From Chinchilla lanigera (lineage: Eukaryota; Chordata; Mammalia; Rodentia; Chinchillidae): a stretch of DNA of 64,000 nucleotides. The stretch lies in assembly GCF_000276665.1 (NCBI RefSeq), contig NW_004955477.1, positions 2,930,132-2,994,131 of the forward strand. Direction: 5' to 3'. The position numbers and the translations under genes are program-made. Shown here in pieces: positions 1 through 15,480 of the stretch. A model generated the notes under the pieces. The model was not told where the DNA came from, ran no database searches, and saw nothing but the letters and a program-made list of their open reading frames with translations. The first letter of the stretch is position 1, and every line of letters begins with the position of its first letter.

Positions 1-248
1 ACCAAACAGCAATATATGTGCGCTCATGTTTATAGCAGCGCAACTTGTCACAGCTAAATCTTGGAAACAACCCAAATGCCCATTAACTGAGGAATCAATA
101 AAAAAGATGTGGTATTTTTGTACAATGAAATACTACTCAGCTATAAAGAAAGATAAACTTGAGGCTTTTGTAGGTAAATGGATGCAACTTGAAACCATTC
201 TCATAAGTGAAACAAAGCAGACATGCATGTGTAAACATGGTATTGTCT
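1..248 (+). mobile_element. L1 LINE 3'-end fragment
   Basis: The sequence resembles the end of mammalian L1 ORF2 and its 3' flank: a phrase about being overtaken by Met-Lys-Tyr-Tyr-Ser-Ala-Ile-Lys-Lys is encoded around 126-155, followed by the usual 'aaatggatgcaactt' and 'ataagtgaaa' blocks. It is truncated at the window edge and has no complete ORF. A related fragment lies at 30763-30889. Identification is by pattern recall and not by a database search. Confidence 0.75.
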
Positions 249-381
249 CCCTAGTGTAAGAATATGAAAAAGTAAATAAAACCCAAAAGGTACAATAGAT
301 TTTGTGAAAGGGAAAGAAACTCCTCAAAAGGAAAGAAGAACTGGGATAAGGGAGAGGAGAAAAGAAAGGGGGGAGAAATTG

Positions 382-387
382 TACACA

Positions 388-427
<40 letters not shown>
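382..427. repeat. (CA)n microsatellite
   Basis: This is a nearly pure CA/TG dinucleotide run with one or two AT interruptions. It produces the spurious Cys-Val open frames seen on the minus strand. Confidence 0.95.
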
Positions 428-576
428 GGATACCTTCATTAACTGCATTGCTGATGTCTATTGGTTTATTGACAGGAACACTCAATGCTTAAATTTTTTT
501 GACCAGTTTTGCATGCTTTTATATCTGGTAATCTGAGCAATTAATTTGAAGAGAACAATATGCAATATAACAACCA

Positions 577-1196
577 NNNNNNNNNNNNNNNNNNNNNNNN
601 NNNNNNNNNNNNNNNNNNNNNNNNNNNNNNNNNNNNNNNNNNNNNNNNNNNNNNNNNNNNNNNNNNNNNNNNNNNNNNNNNNNNNNNNNNNNNNNNNNNN
701 NNNNNNNNNNNNNNNNNNNNNNNNNNNNNNNNNNNNNNNNNNNNNNNNNNNNNNNNNNNNNNNNNNNNNNNNNNNNNNNNNNNNNNNNNNNNNNNNNNNN
801 NNNNNNNNNNNNNNNNNNNNNNNNNNNNNNNNNNNNNNNNNNNNNNNNNNNNNNNNNNNNNNNNNNNNNNNNNNNNNNNNNNNNNNNNNNNNNNNNNNNN
901 NNNNNNNNNNNNNNNNNNNNNNNNNNNNNNNNNNNNNNNNNNNNNNNNNNNNNNNNNNNNNNNNNNNNNNNNNNNNNNNNNNNNNNNNNNNNNNNNNNNN
1001 NNNNNNNNNNNNNNNNNNNNNNNNNNNNNNNNNNNNNNNNNNNNNNNNNNNNNNNNNNNNNNNNNNNNNNNNNNNNNNNNNNNNNNNNNNNNNNNNNNNN
1101 NNNNNNNNNNNNNNNNNNNNNNNNNNNNNNNNNNNNNNNNNNNNNNNNNNNNNNNNNNNNNNNNNNNNNNNNNNNNNNNNNNNNNNNNNNNNNNNN
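577..1196. other. Assembly gap (620 N)
   Basis: The run of N is 620 bases long, an estimated-size gap. It falls just downstream of CTBP2 shared exon 4, so the next CTBP2 exon (completing the GxGxxG NAD motif) could be hidden here, or it could lie beyond the window start. Confidence 1.
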
Positions 1197-2034
<838 letters not shown>

Positions 2035-3198
2035 CTACTGCCTACAAGATAAAGGGTTTGGCCAATGGTCAGTAGGCCCAGGGGTACTTAACTCCAGTAC
2101 TTGGCTGACATCCAGCTCAACTCCCAGTACTTGAGCTTGGGCCGGGCAGCTTCCTCCCAGGCCTGCACTGAGTCCCCAAGAAGCCAGCAGGCAGCAGACC
2201 CTCATGGCAGGACTTCCGGGGTGCAGGTGCCAGAAGATCAGACTTCTCAAAGTGGACCAATGTAAGAAGCTCAATCCACTCACCTGGTTGTTGAGGGTTC
2301 TTTTGGGTCAAGAGACCTCTTTTATGGCTGGAATGGAGGCTGACCATGTCTCCCACAAGCTGGTGTGCGTGTGTGTGTGTTCTTACAGAGCATGGGCCCA
2401 GCTCATTTGACAAGACTCATCCCAGGACTCTGGACTGGGTCATGTTACTATTACTAAGCCATGTTACTATTAGACTCTGAGCAGACTGAGGTAGATGCTA
2501 GAGGTTTAAGAAACCTCTGGCGGCTGGGGCAATTTTCACTTCTCTGCTAGGTAAAGCTCAGTGAAAGGAGTGGCAGTGAACGGCCAAGAGTGGATTCTGC
2601 CGTGAGCCAGCCATGGTATGTCACTGCCTCAGCTCAGCCAGCTGCTGGCTCCAGGGCTGGCTGCCCCTAAGCGAAGAGACAGCTCCACATATGAAAAAGA
2701 CACAGTGAGGATGGGAGATAGACAGGCCGCCTGCTTGGTCTTCACAACAGAACCTGGTAAAATAGCTCCTCTGCTCCAGGGCCTACTCAGGCAAAGCCCA
2801 GGCCTGGGAGCCTCCATACTACCGGGACCAAGTGCGGAGGGGCGCTGGTGCCAATGGTGACAGGGAGAAGGAGGAACTGTCCTGCCCGCCCATCATGGTG
2901 AGATCTTTGACAAGAAACAGCATAGGCTTGCAACCATGTCACAGTTCCGGAAAGGTCGCTACTCCTCAGGAAACCTTCAAAAGCTATAGGAAGTGTGGTT
3001 CTAAGATCCACAAAGGAAGAGCGTCACCCTCCCGACCGCAAGGACTGGGTAAGTCTGTCTCCACAAGACAGGCCCCAATAGCAGAGCTGCTTTTCTTGCC
3101 CTGCTTAGTGCTGAAAAACAGAGAAATGAGCTTGATGGAATGGCAGGTACATCAAAGGGCATACGAGGCCTTGAGGCTGCTGCCTACTTCTACTTCTT

Positions 3199-3358
3199 AT
3201 TTATTTATTTTTGGGATTTTTGAGACAGGGTCTCACGACGCAGTTCAGGCTGGTCTTGAACTCACTTTGTAGCCCAGGCTGGCCTTGAACTTGCAGCGAT
3301 CCTCCTGCCTCAGCCTCCCGAGTGCTGGGGTTACAGGCATGTACTACCATGCCTGGCT
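3199..3358 (-). mobile_element. B1-like SINE
   Basis: Read on the minus strand this is a 7SL-derived B1 element. It starts with a CCAGGCATGGTAG-like left end, includes 'gcctcagcctcc' (read as GGAGGCTGAGGC) and 'gagacagggtctc', and ends in an A-tail that appears here as T-rich sequence at 3199-3215. Confidence 0.9.
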
Positions 3359-5274
3359 CCTTCCTCTGCTTCCTGGAGAGGAACCTATGGAGTATTTTTA
3401 CCTGTTCCAGGTACTTATTCCTGTTGCAATGGGGCCAAAAGGGGGTTTCTGAGCCTTTTCGTGCCTTTAGGGTTGACTTTCACTTTCCTGGGCCTAAAGC
3501 TTCACACAGGGCCAGTACGTGCTGTCGGCTATGACACAGAGCACACTGCTTTCCCAGAATGTCATGAAACTCCTTTTGGGAGGTGGGTGAGCCTGCAACC
3601 ACTTCCAGTTCTCCAGCCTCACCACAAGGGATCTGCTCACCCCTGGACTTGGGAAATAAGTTGGGAGACAAAAGATGTTTGGACTGAGGCTCACTTTCCT
3701 TCTCCAGATCTCACAATTGAGAACGGCCCTTCTCAAAGGCCCAGCAGATGTCTCTCAAGCCCCCCTAACAGACGGGCTGGGGTCCATTGTGCAAATGCCA
3801 CTGCTCACGTCCCCCCAGCCCTGGCTGCAGTCTCAGGGCTCTGGGTACCCCCACTCCACTATGGAATTCTTCGGGGTGTGGGATGTACTGGATATTGAGG
3901 TTCTTTTCTGGACCCAGCCTGTCTGCTCTTAGCTTTTCTGCAACTGGACGGAAGGAAGGTCTCACCTGGAGACCCTCCCGTTCCTCCGCGGAAGGTCCGG
4001 TTGCAGGAACGAGGCTGGTGTGCTCACTCCTCACGCAAGCATGAGGCTGGCTCTTGGCCAGGCTGTGCTGGGGGCAGGCGAGCTGGACAAGCAAGAGGTG
4101 TGTGAGGGCAGCGGACTTTAGAACCCTGTTCTACACTATTCACCTCGGGATCTTTAGCTCCATGAAGAGCATAAAGAATATGTTTGTTTTTAAACAGAAA
4201 TGTCATTGCTTGTGCCAGGAAAAAAAAAAAGGAAAATTTTAGTTTATGTTAAACTTATTTCTAGAGCCTCAAATCCACCTCAGTTTCTTTGCTGCAACGA
4301 AGAGGCGCCCACAAGGAGGCTGTGGCTGGAGGCAAAGGCTGCTGGTCAGACCAAGGGTACTGGGTGGAGGCGAAAGGGCACACAGCTTCCTGGAGGAAGC
4401 CTGGAATCTTCTGTGACCCTCTGTCCTTTCCTGAGCTGCCTGCCATGCGGGACGTGGGGGAAGGAGCAGCCCCACCCAACACTTCCAGACTCCCAGCACC
4501 ACGGACACGAGCAGGGCCCCAGCAGGGTGTACGTGTCTCCTGCTGCCTTGTTCCTACCACCAGCACTCATCTTGGGGTTCAAGTATCTGGCTGTTGCTCT
4601 GAACGCCAATGGCATGAAAGAGATGCCCCATACCTGCACACAGAGCCAGGCTTGGATTGCAGGAATAAGCTGCAGGCCACTAGGGACACTTCCACTGCAA
4701 ATGCGGCAGGTGGTATTCCTGGGTGACGAGCACAACTGGCACATATGTGCAGCATTCCAGCTCAGGCACAGTGCTGGGCTGCCTGTGTGAGGCGGCATCG
4801 CACCCACCTGGCCGGCCATCCCTGAAAAATCAGGGCCTTTTGGGTGAGGGGGAAATAGACTGCAGGCCCCTGGCTACAGGAGAGGTTGTACCAAGGCCAG
4901 CGTGCAGGTGGGCCCAGTAGGAAAGCAGTCTCATGAATCTGGGGCTCGCCCATGCTCACAAAGGAGAGCAAGTACTGTGACCTTTCTAAAGGGACACTGC
5001 TGAGTGTCTGCACCACCTGCAAACAGTGCACGCCAAGCGGTGGGATGTGGGAGCGCGAGGCCCCTGTGCCTTGCAGGTAGAAGAAGCAGGAAGAAGCCTT
5101 GGCGTCAGGTCTCCATCTGCTGCCTCTGGTTTTCCTTTGAACGCCTTGCTGGTTCAGGCAGGACAGGGTGCTGGGCCGTGGTCTGTCTGTGTTGGTGCTG
5201 ACCTAGGTCATGATTGCTAGCGCCGCGCTTCCAGAGGACAAGCTCCAGATTCTTTCATGGACAGCAGCCCTTGG

Positions 5275-5375
5275 TTTTTTTGTTTTGGGTTTTTTTTTTT
5301 TGGTACTGGGAATTGAACTTGGGACCCTGCGCTTGCCAGACAAGCACTTATGCCGCTGAGCTATATCCCCAGCCT
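5275..5375 (-). mobile_element. ID SINE with perfect 15-bp TSD
   Basis: This tRNA-Ala-derived ID element carries the box-A-like 'tagctcagcgg' on the minus strand and a tail of T/G-rich sequence on plus. It is flanked by an identical 15-bp direct repeat, GACAGCAGCCCTTGG, at 5260-5274 and 5376-5390. This is a young L1-type insertion inside a CTBP2 intron. Confidence 0.95.
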
Positions 5376-5578
5376 GACAGCAGCCCTTGGAAGAAGGCTC
5401 CCCCATCCACGGCTGAGGGAGCCCAAACATGAGTCTTCCCCACCCAAACCGAGGCAGTTTAGCGTGATGTGTGGACACCGACACCCTCGATTCCTGAGAA
5501 GGAGCCTACTGCCTTTTTCCCCAGGCCCTTTAGGGCCTGCTGTAAGCTCTGGGGACAAAGACCGTGCTCCCTGGATTA

Positions 5579-6252
<674 letters not shown>

Positions 6253-9200
6253 CTAAGTGAATGTGAGTGCTGACATAGTGACCACCCAAGAGCCACACGG
6301 CGGCCAGCTGTCAGTGGTCAGGCCCAGCAGGGCCACACTTGTGACAAGCCCCTAGTTCCCCCCTACCCATTCCTGGCCCTGCTTTGCAGGACCCAACTGA
6401 GCAGGCAGAGATGGGTGCCACGCAGCTCCCCACTTCAGGGTGATGCTAAGGGAGGTTCCTGGACTGCAGGCTAAATCCAGAGCTCTCTAGCAAGCTCAGC
6501 TGACCCGGACACTGAGGGAATCCAGGGCACAATTCTGTCTGCTGGGTCTGCGTGGCAGGAGGGGACCTGGCCTTAGGAAGCTGTGCGAAGCTCTGTGGAG
6601 CTGACTGCACTGCCACGCGGGCCTGAGGAACGGAGGTCCGTTTGTAGGAGCAGCAGACAGGGACAGTATATGGCGCACAGACCACTCACAAGGAACACGG
6701 AGGGAGCTCTGTCTGTGCCTCCAACTGGCACCACCACCAGCTGCGCTGCAGCATAAACGTGACAGGACGCACGAAGTGGGAGGGGACACACGGAGGTGTC
6801 ACGCTCTGAGGAAACTAGAGAAGTGCTGGTAGAGACGGGCAGAGTGTGGGCTTGCCACCTGCACTAGGGGAAGAGGGGAGGTCTGAGGAGGTGTGAGGGC
6901 AAATTGCTCACAGGACCTCAGGTTGGCCATGCTGCTCAGCTCCCTGGAGTTGGCAGGGGTGTCAGGAGAGTGTGAGGGCATGTCCTGAGCTCGTTCTCTC
7001 TAGGGTGCCCTGGTACCGATTCTGTGCAGGCGGGTGCAGTGGCTTCTAGAGCTTTAACAGAATGGCGGTAAGGCCTTCGCCTGTCCTCTGCTCGTGGGGC
7101 CCTGGCCCTAGATGCATGGGCAGAATGGGCGTCCATTCAAGGTCCTGGGGCTACAGCTCAGCCCAGGCACCCTCAGCTGCTCTGTGCAGCAAACCCCACA
7201 GGTGCTCACAGCCACTGCAAGGGTGAAGCAGCCCATTATCCTTACAAACCATTCCCTTCAAATTCACACCATGCAGGATGTCCTGGACTCTGTGGTCCCC
7301 CCTTGGCCCTCGGCCTTGACCAGGCGTCATCCTGACACACACGCTGGACATGCAAGCGCCCAAGCTGGTTCCAAAGTCTGCACAAGATGGGTTTTTCTGC
7401 CCTCTGCCTACCAAGGACTTTTCCAAGAAAGTCGTGAAGAGGCTAACCATTAAAAGGGGTCTGGGCTGAGGGATTGGCAGTTTCAAACCAAGTGGGCCCA
7501 CAGGGTGGGGAGAATCCCTGATTTGACTTCCAGGGGTGTAGGCAGAGTATTTTATCAAGCAGTGCATTACTATAAGAAACTCAGTGGTCAATTAAGAAGT
7601 AACCACATAGCAGAACAACGCCAGGCACAAGGCAGCTCTCTGAAGCCACCTGATGCATATGGAGGGGCTGAGAGGCACTGTCACAAGGTGCCCATCCAAA
7701 GCATCAGTGCATGAATCTGTTACCAGGGTAACAATCTCCAGGTTGCCTAGTGATCAGCTTCCTCCCTGACACCGGTCGCTTTGCTCTTTGGTGAACCCCA
7801 CCCTTTGTTGTCCCCTCAGCTGATGCTGGTCCATGAGAACCTCAGATTCCCTGGCCAAGGCCAGAGGCTTGGGTTCCCCACTGCAGAGACCTTCGGCCTG
7901 GAGAAGGATGCTGCGTGGAGACGGTGGGATGGGTGGAAGTGGGCGAGATTCTTCCACGTCCTGTGCCTGGGGCCTGGCACACAGGTGCTGAGGCAGGTTC
8001 CAGGAAACTCCCAGCAGAGGGAGAGGAAGAGCATGGCACACAGTCCTGGAAGGAACCTGCACTGCAGACTGCTAAACCCAGAGTTAAATTCAGTCTTTCC
8101 TACCTGCTGTCCCCACAGTTTTGCCAGGGGCTGGGATAGAGGATCTTAGCTCATCTTATTAAGTCCTGATGGAGTTGCAGAGGAGAGCGCCCATCTTCCT
8201 GCACACACCTGTCACCACCTGTGACCCATGACACCGTTTTTACCACCCAACCGCGATGCACACATTACAGAGCAAGGCTCGTATATATTAAGATGGAAGA
8301 TGGCCATGTAAGGGCCCCTGGGAAGTGGGATGTATACTCAGGATGTGTTCTCCACAGACAGGGGAGTTCGGGGAAAAAAGCCCAGGGCACAACATGTAAT
8401 GAGTATTCCCTAAAAACTAACGTTCAGGACAAAAAGCGATGGCTTCCAATTAGTAAGACACTGCTAAAGGCTTTTCCATGCACAAGGACTGACAGGGACT
8501 TGGCGACATTCCTGTTCCCACATGGCACTGGGGTGGCTGCACACTGCATTGTGCCTCGGTGAGGTCACTTCACAGAGCACCACACTGGAGAAACATCTGC
8601 ATCAAGGGGCAGAGCGCCCAGTGCCCCTCTGTGCAAAGCTGTTCATCCTTTCCGCTGATTGCCTCACCTTGTCCGTTTTGGGGCCATCCAGCTTCAACTG
8701 GACTGACTGCCGAGAGCTTGCCCAGGATTAGCTTTGCGGGGCAGAAAGTGCAGCCAGCTCCCCTGGTATCAATTACTGGCTGGTTCCAGGCTTGCCCCCA
8801 CACAATGGGGGCCGTGCCGCTGTGTTAGGGATGCACAGTGCTACAGCTCCAGGCCAGCCTGCTGCCTGTTCCTGGGCCTTGGTATTGCTTCGAGCTGAAG
8901 CTGCTTATAAATAATGTAAAATCAGAGAAAGTCAGAGGAAAAGAGACCACATCAGGCCAAGTAGCTGGCATTTGGGTCACAGTGACCAGTCATCCAGGTA
9001 AGGCCAAGTCCAAAGGACTCACTCACAGATCCCAAGGAAGTGACTGAGGGTTAGGGTTTGGGTTAGACCAGAGGGGCCTTGCAGGTGGCACTGGGGGAAC
9101 CTCCATGGGCTGGAGGAAGTTGGAGGAATTCTTTAGGGGATGGCACCCAGCCGTCCTAACTGTTGGCTCCAGAAAAAGAACCCTCCTGTCGTTCCAGACA

Positions 9201-11839
9201 TCTTGAAACAATATGCAGTGTTCACAGAGCGCTGTACCCATCAAGAAGGGGAACTCATCGAGTAAATGCTTTACCAGCTGAGTCCTCTGAGGTGTCCTGG
9301 GAGGTGTGGCTCCAGCCCCAGGAACCCGAGATCCGTCACACTGAGTCTGGACCCTGCCATCTCTACGGTAGCCCCAATAATACCACCCAGACCCTGAGGA
9401 GGCCTGATGAAGTCTTGCCACCATGCTAAGAAAAGCTGCCCTTAAATGTGACTACTCCCTAACAAAACGGCCACTTCCTACAATCCAATGATTCGACCTT
9501 CCTTGGTCAGGAATCGCATCTCAATTTCTAGAAGGCCAGACCCAGACCACAGCTGAGTCTGATGAAGGTGTATTTTGGAGGCAGACCTGAACGTCGAGAC
9601 TGGGGCCAGGCTGGGTCAGGCACCAACAAGGGGCCATACCTAAGACTTGGCATTAAACTGGCCCAGCATGCACTGCTGTACAACACTGTGCAAGCTGGAG
9701 ATCCATGCGCGGCTCTTCCTGTCAAGGTGACAGGCACCACCCTTCTTTGACTGATGTTTAACCACAGTGTAGATAATGCTCTGAACCACCGTACTGGAGA
9801 TGTAAACAGTGAAGGTTCTGGAAAGTGAGTACAGGCAGCACCAGAGCCCACAGCAGCCGCGTGGAGGGAGGGTGGGCTATGGCAAACAATAGGTCTGTCT
9901 CTCACAGGGACACAGGGGCAGCTTCAAGGCAGTGATTTGGAATACGACTGAATGGCTAAGTGTAGTAGTATCTGAAGACAAGAAATGCCACAGCCATTGG
10001 AAGTCTGGTTTGTTTCCCTATTGTCGCCTGCCTTTTTATTTGCCAAATGTGTTCTCTCTGGTATTTCCAGGAAGTTTGCCCAGAACCATATCCACACCTC
10101 GCCAAGCCTCTGTGGCAGTCTGGGATGTAAGGCTTGGTGTGGTTTGCTTTTTGGAGACTCAGTAACAGAGTTTCTGTGCTCCCCAGGAGCAGAAAGCCTG
10201 AATATCCACTTCCCTCTCCTTTCAAGTCCATTTGATACCTTGAAGGGTTTCTCCTGCCTGTGGAACCCTCCTCTTATACAAAGCAAGTACTAGGACCACT
10301 TTTCTATTTTTGCATTCATAGCAGACATCACTAATTAATCCCAGAGTTCTTTTTTAAACTAGGATCCTTGGCCTCATAGTCCTTGTGGACTCAATGACTC
10401 AACGCTAAAGAGCCACCCTGCAAAGCTAGCTGAAATCTGTGTGCCATGCTAGAGTGAGCCAAGTCCCCTTACAGTGGATAAAGGAGCACGAAGGTCAATG
10501 TTCAGACATCACAGAAATGATGTGTACCCAGCGTGATGTGGGGCACCCCAGGGGAGGGCCATGACCTCCTTAAACACTCTAGGCCGTCCCTCCACTCTGC
10601 TGAGGAGGGTGGAGACCCAGGGACAAGGACAGGAATAGAATAGGGCTCGCTTCCACAGCAGTCCTTTTGGTTTGTACCTCCCTCCTTCGTAAGAGAGTGA
10701 CCCCGCTGTGCCTGGCACACTGGTGAACAAGGCCCCAGGACACCTCTGTCCCTGAACCTAAACCCTTTCCCTGAGCAACTTCGCAGCTCCCTGTACTAAT
10801 AGGACCTAGTGAAGCCCACGTGTCTGGAGGACTAGGTGGTCAAGACTTTGTGCACAGGGCTGAGGACCAGCCACTGCTTCTGGCAGGAATGCACATGTTG
10901 AGTCTCCTTTCCTATGAATAGCTCTGATGGGCTCCTGCAGGATGGCTTGGCCTCCTGTTGCCACCATGGCCTCAATTCCAACTCCCAGTGCCCGTTCCTC
11001 CCACACACTTCCTCCATGTGGCTGGAATTCCAAGCCTCTGCTGAAGAGATGAGCTTTGGGACTTTGGCCAAAACAAAGCCTACAAAAGCATGAGCTCGAA
11101 CACAAAAAGGATCTCAGTGAATTCACTTTTTGAACAAAGATTCTACCATGCTGTGGAGCACAATGCCAGGGCTGGCCCGTTCTATAAATCAGTGCTCCGT
11201 GGTGCTCACTTGGCCTTCTCTGGCTGCTGTGAGGTCACCAGTGGGCATCCTGGCGTTGCCCTCCCCAGAGCTGGTAGCTATTCACGTAAGGAGCCCATGT
11301 AAGGGGTCCATAGCCCATGAACCATGAGATCCTAAATTCAAGGGCTGAGCTCTTAAAAGCGAGCTGATCTAGAGCTCTTTGGGAAGACAATCAACGCACC
11401 CACCCTCTGGTCAGCCTCAACAGCTTCACAGCAGCTGTCTGTAGCCTCCTGGCATTTCTCCCAAGCACACACCACCTGGGCCGGGCACACACTGTGCCAC
11501 AGTAAGGGGGTACGGCGCACACTCCCAGTGATGCACAGGGAGGGTGGCAAAATAGCTAGGATCGGTCTAACGTAAAATGTTAAGCCCCGTGCGCAGTGTT
11601 ATTGCCACTAGTCATTTCCTATGCTTGGTTTCTAGTGTTTTGTTGAATCAATAGCATCACCTATGAAGCAAAAAACCAAAGCACCTATGGAAATCAAGTT
11701 CCAAGTAATTCAGGGAAGGTAAATAGCCAGCCTATTACTGGACATGGGCTGCCTCGAGTGTGAAATAAAGCCAGTCCTATTAGTTCTTGCCTACTCAGAG
11801 CGACTATCCAGGGCACTTCTCTTGTACTTTTTCATTCAA

Positions 11840-11945
11840 ACTGAGTGCTTTTCCACAAAGAAAATAGAGACTGTGAGGTTAAGTTGAATCTACCCAAGGT
11901 CACAGTGCTAGTGATTGGTAAAATTAGGACTGAAATCGAAGCCTA
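11840..11945 (-). mobile_element. MIR-like SINE relic
   Basis: The core 'cccaaggtcacagtgctagt' and the preceding 'gaggttaagt' match the familiar MIR core (read from its complementary strand). It is old and diverged, with no TSD visible. The call is by recall only. Confidence 0.55.
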
Positions 11946-14900
11946 AATGGCTTCAGAGGCGACGTACTCAGCCCCAGCGTTTACTGCAGTGCAGACGGAA
12001 GCCCAACCTGTCTTCCCCTCCTGAACGGCCCTGTCACATTGGACTGGTGCAGCTCAACACTCTCAGGATGGACAGAGGCACTAGTACTGTTAAGCTTCTC
12101 CGCAGGACAAATCTAGTCAAAGGAGAAACACGTGATGGTCAATAAGCAACACCAGTCCATGGATGACGGACACTCTGTGCTGGCAATGCTCCATAAGCTG
12201 GACACAGTCACTCCTTGCAGTTGCCTGGGGTCCACCACACACCCATGGACCTGGCTGATCAAAAACTGGGTCGAGGACATGTCAACTTGGCCCCAACATG
12301 CATTCAGGATTCAACAAACACATGCTAGACCATTCTTAGAGGTAACGACCTCGAGGTGGCCTCTGGCCAAGGAGGGTTGGGAAGACAGCAAAGAACCTCA
12401 GGACTCTGCCAAGGTGTGGCTGGAAGGAGCCCTACCCCCCAAGTCCCAGGGACAAAGTGAGCCCAGGTGCCATGCTTCTGTCAGCTCAGAGCCACGGCCC
12501 CCCAGGCCGGTGAGAGCTCCTTGGCGTGAGGCTTCCACCCACCCTCCAAACCTCCAGCAGCCTCAGTGGGGGTCCCTTTCACAGTAAGGGGAGACAGCGT
12601 CATCCACGAGGCTTCGCTCAGGAGGACGAAACCAAGAAAAATGAATGCTTGTCAGCAGAGCTCCCCAACAGGCACTTTTCCTGGAAAATACTCCACGGTG
12701 TGCAAGGAACAACAGTTACCATATGTCCGTTTCCTTGAGGGAAGAGACGCGTTCCACACGCCTCAGCAGGAACTCTGGGTGATCTGGGCCTGAATTAGCT
12801 TTACAGAATCCAAGAACATCCCTGTGGTCACCTTTCTTCCTTTACTGTCACGAGATTCATTTACCACATGCTGATTAAAAGAGCTGCTAAGGGTTAGCAA
12901 GGTGGAAAACCTTTCTTTAAGTGAAAGAGAAACCACCTGCCCCTGTGAGGCTGAAGCATTAGTTTCTCCCTGAAACACACTACAAAACAGGACAGTGACT
13001 GCCTGGAGGGATGCCGTGACAATGACAGAAAACACCCCAGCAGCAACCCCAGGTGCCGTAAGTAGGACACACCAGGTCTGTTTTTCAAGCCACAGCCCTT
13101 GGTCTGTGGTCCCTGGGCAAAGACTGGTCACTCAGAAACACCCTCCCCAGCCTGGCAGAGGCAGATTCCGGAGCACAGGACACAGCCATGCCATGCTGGC
13201 GGATCCTGGCTCTCCTCCTACTCCTGCTCTTACTCTGATAGGGGTTCAGGAAGCTGCACAGCTCACAGGTACTGGTGGTTGCCTCCAGCTGGAGGTCAGC
13301 GAGGTCTAGGCAAGCCCCGGCACTGCTCCTGGACCCAGGAGTTTTCACTGAAAAGTTCAGGACTGGGCCTCCCCTGGGCACTGCCAGGCATGGTGGGAGT
13401 AGGTCTTACAAGCTAAAAATGTGCCAACAGCAACACTGCAGGAAGGCCTCAGTAAAACAAAGTGAGAAGACAAAGTAAAAGACCAAGAAAAGAAAAGAAG
13501 GATTTGGGGGACCTTACAGAGGCTGGCGCTCCATACACACTTGGCAGCAGTGTGCTCATGGGCTGGTGGTACGCTGCAGGAATCTGAGGGGCTGCAGGTG
13601 GTCAGAGGCATCCCAGGCTACGGGGACAGAGGGGAAAGGTGAAGACATGCCTGCTGCCTAGTACCCTCACGGCCATTCCTTCCAAAGGACAGGAAGCAGC
13701 AGCTACCGTCCCGGGTGCTCTAGGCAGAGGGCAGGATGGGCAGTGTGAAAACACCTGGCACAGCAGTTCCTTGCTGCCAAGGCCCTGATGAGAACACAGG
13801 TGCCTCTGTTTGGAAAGCATGGCTGCCTGTGCATGCCTGTGTGCCACACAACCCCCGGGATGCTGTCTCAGGCGTTGGCGTGTCCCTTGGAATCAGATGG
13901 ACTGATGTATGTGTCCTCAAAGTATGCACATGCCTCTCAAAAGGGCCCTGAAAAACTCGTTTTTCTCACTAATCACCAGGACCAAGCACCCATAAAAACT
14001 GTAACAGTGCCATCCTTCTTCAGCTCCAGCAGCCACCAGGTCCAGGCTGGGAGAGTGAGCAAGCCCCATGCTTTCAGCTCACTCAAGTTTTCACGTGGTC
14101 CTCAAATCAAAAAGAGGTGATTCTTTAGGAACCTTTCACAGGCTCACTATCTAGCAGGCTATTTGGCCAGTGGCCAAAAGCAGTGCCCTGGGCCCCGGGA
14201 ATCCAACTTTCCAGGGCACAGCAGCTGGTCAGACATCTCCTTCCTACTCCTTTCCTCTGTTATTTTCCTTAAAACCTGCGGACTTCTAAAGTGTTCCAGG
14301 CTCAAAGTCCAGTTTATAGGAAAACACTAGAATCCATCACTGAGTCAACTGATTCCTTCATACACAAAAGCACCCAACAGAAAAGTCCCCAGCGGGGAAA
14401 CCCACTGGGTTGAGGGGATGGGATTAAGCAGTACCAATGCCCAGGGACTGGCAGCCGGCCACAACATTCAGTTCTCCAGGCAGCACTCCCCGAGAAGAGC
14501 CAGCCTGCAAGCAGGCACCAGGCCACGGCAGCAGGCTTTGTCCTACCCAGCTACAAACTGCACAGAAGAGTCCAGCAGCTTCCATTAGAATGAGGCCCTC
14601 ATCAGGAATTAGAAAGCAACATGTTCTAAGTCAGCTGAGCCCTAGTTGGGAAGATGCAGGACAGGATCCAGAAAGCAAACTGCAAACCCAGGGCCGACAG
14701 TGGCAGTCAGCTCCGATCTCTGAAAAGGCTCCTTCTTAGCAACAGGTCTGTTGGTCCTACTGTACGAAAAACATGAGCATTTTAAGTGTTCTGCTTTGCC
14801 CCTTACTTTTGGTACTAGGTAGCTCACAAAATTTCCTCCAGGCCTTGTGCACAGGTCTGCTGGGAATGCTCTATGTTCTGGCCCTGACATCTAGGGTCAG

Positions 14901-15369
14901 CTGTTCCTGAATTTATTTCTCTATCTGTTATGTTTTGTCCTTCTGTGTATTACAGCCATTCCTGATCATTATGTTCACATCCTCTGAGGCCCAAAGGATA
15001 TCTTACATTGCATCCACTCATAAGGAGAATGTTGCCTGCTCATCACTGGAAGCAGTAAATCTCTCATCTCTTTGAGACAGCAGTGTGCTAGTCAGGTCCA
15101 AGTATGGCCCTGGGGACAGCCACACATCCAGTAGGTGTCCGCAGAGCACTGGTGCCCCCAGCTGAGCCATGCCCAGAACCCACTGTGTGGGGACAATGTC
15201 ACAGAGAGGGAATTGAGTCTCACGGCACCTCAAGACTCTTGCTGTCACGGATTTCAGCTTCCAGCCCAGGCTGGCTGAGAAGCTGGGGCGTTGCCCAATC
15301 TTGCACCATTATTGACTTTCCAGGGCTGTCCCAAAGCACGGTTCAGTATGACACAGCCACCAGACATAG

Positions 15370-15480
15370 GCTTAGAGTAAGACACCCTGGCTTGAAGTCT
15401 TAACCCTGCTGTGTGACCTAGAGCAGGGGGCTAATCTCTCTGAGCTACAGATGTTTAAAAGGGGAAATGACAGAGTGTAT
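15370..15480 (+). mobile_element. MIR-like SINE relic
   Basis: It contains 'gctgtgtgaccta', then 'ctctctgagctacag' and a final 'ttaaaaggggaaatga', in the order of the MIR core consensus. Confidence 0.6.

Noticed and set aside
5275..5375. tRNA-like gene
   Set aside because: ID SINEs derive from tRNA-Ala and keep the internal promoter-like box, but the TSD and tail show a retroposon, not a tRNA gene. The same holds for the other ID copies.
9047..9066. Telomere-like GGGTTAGGGTTTGGGTTAG
   Set aside because: Only about three degenerate units; too short to claim an interstitial telomere.
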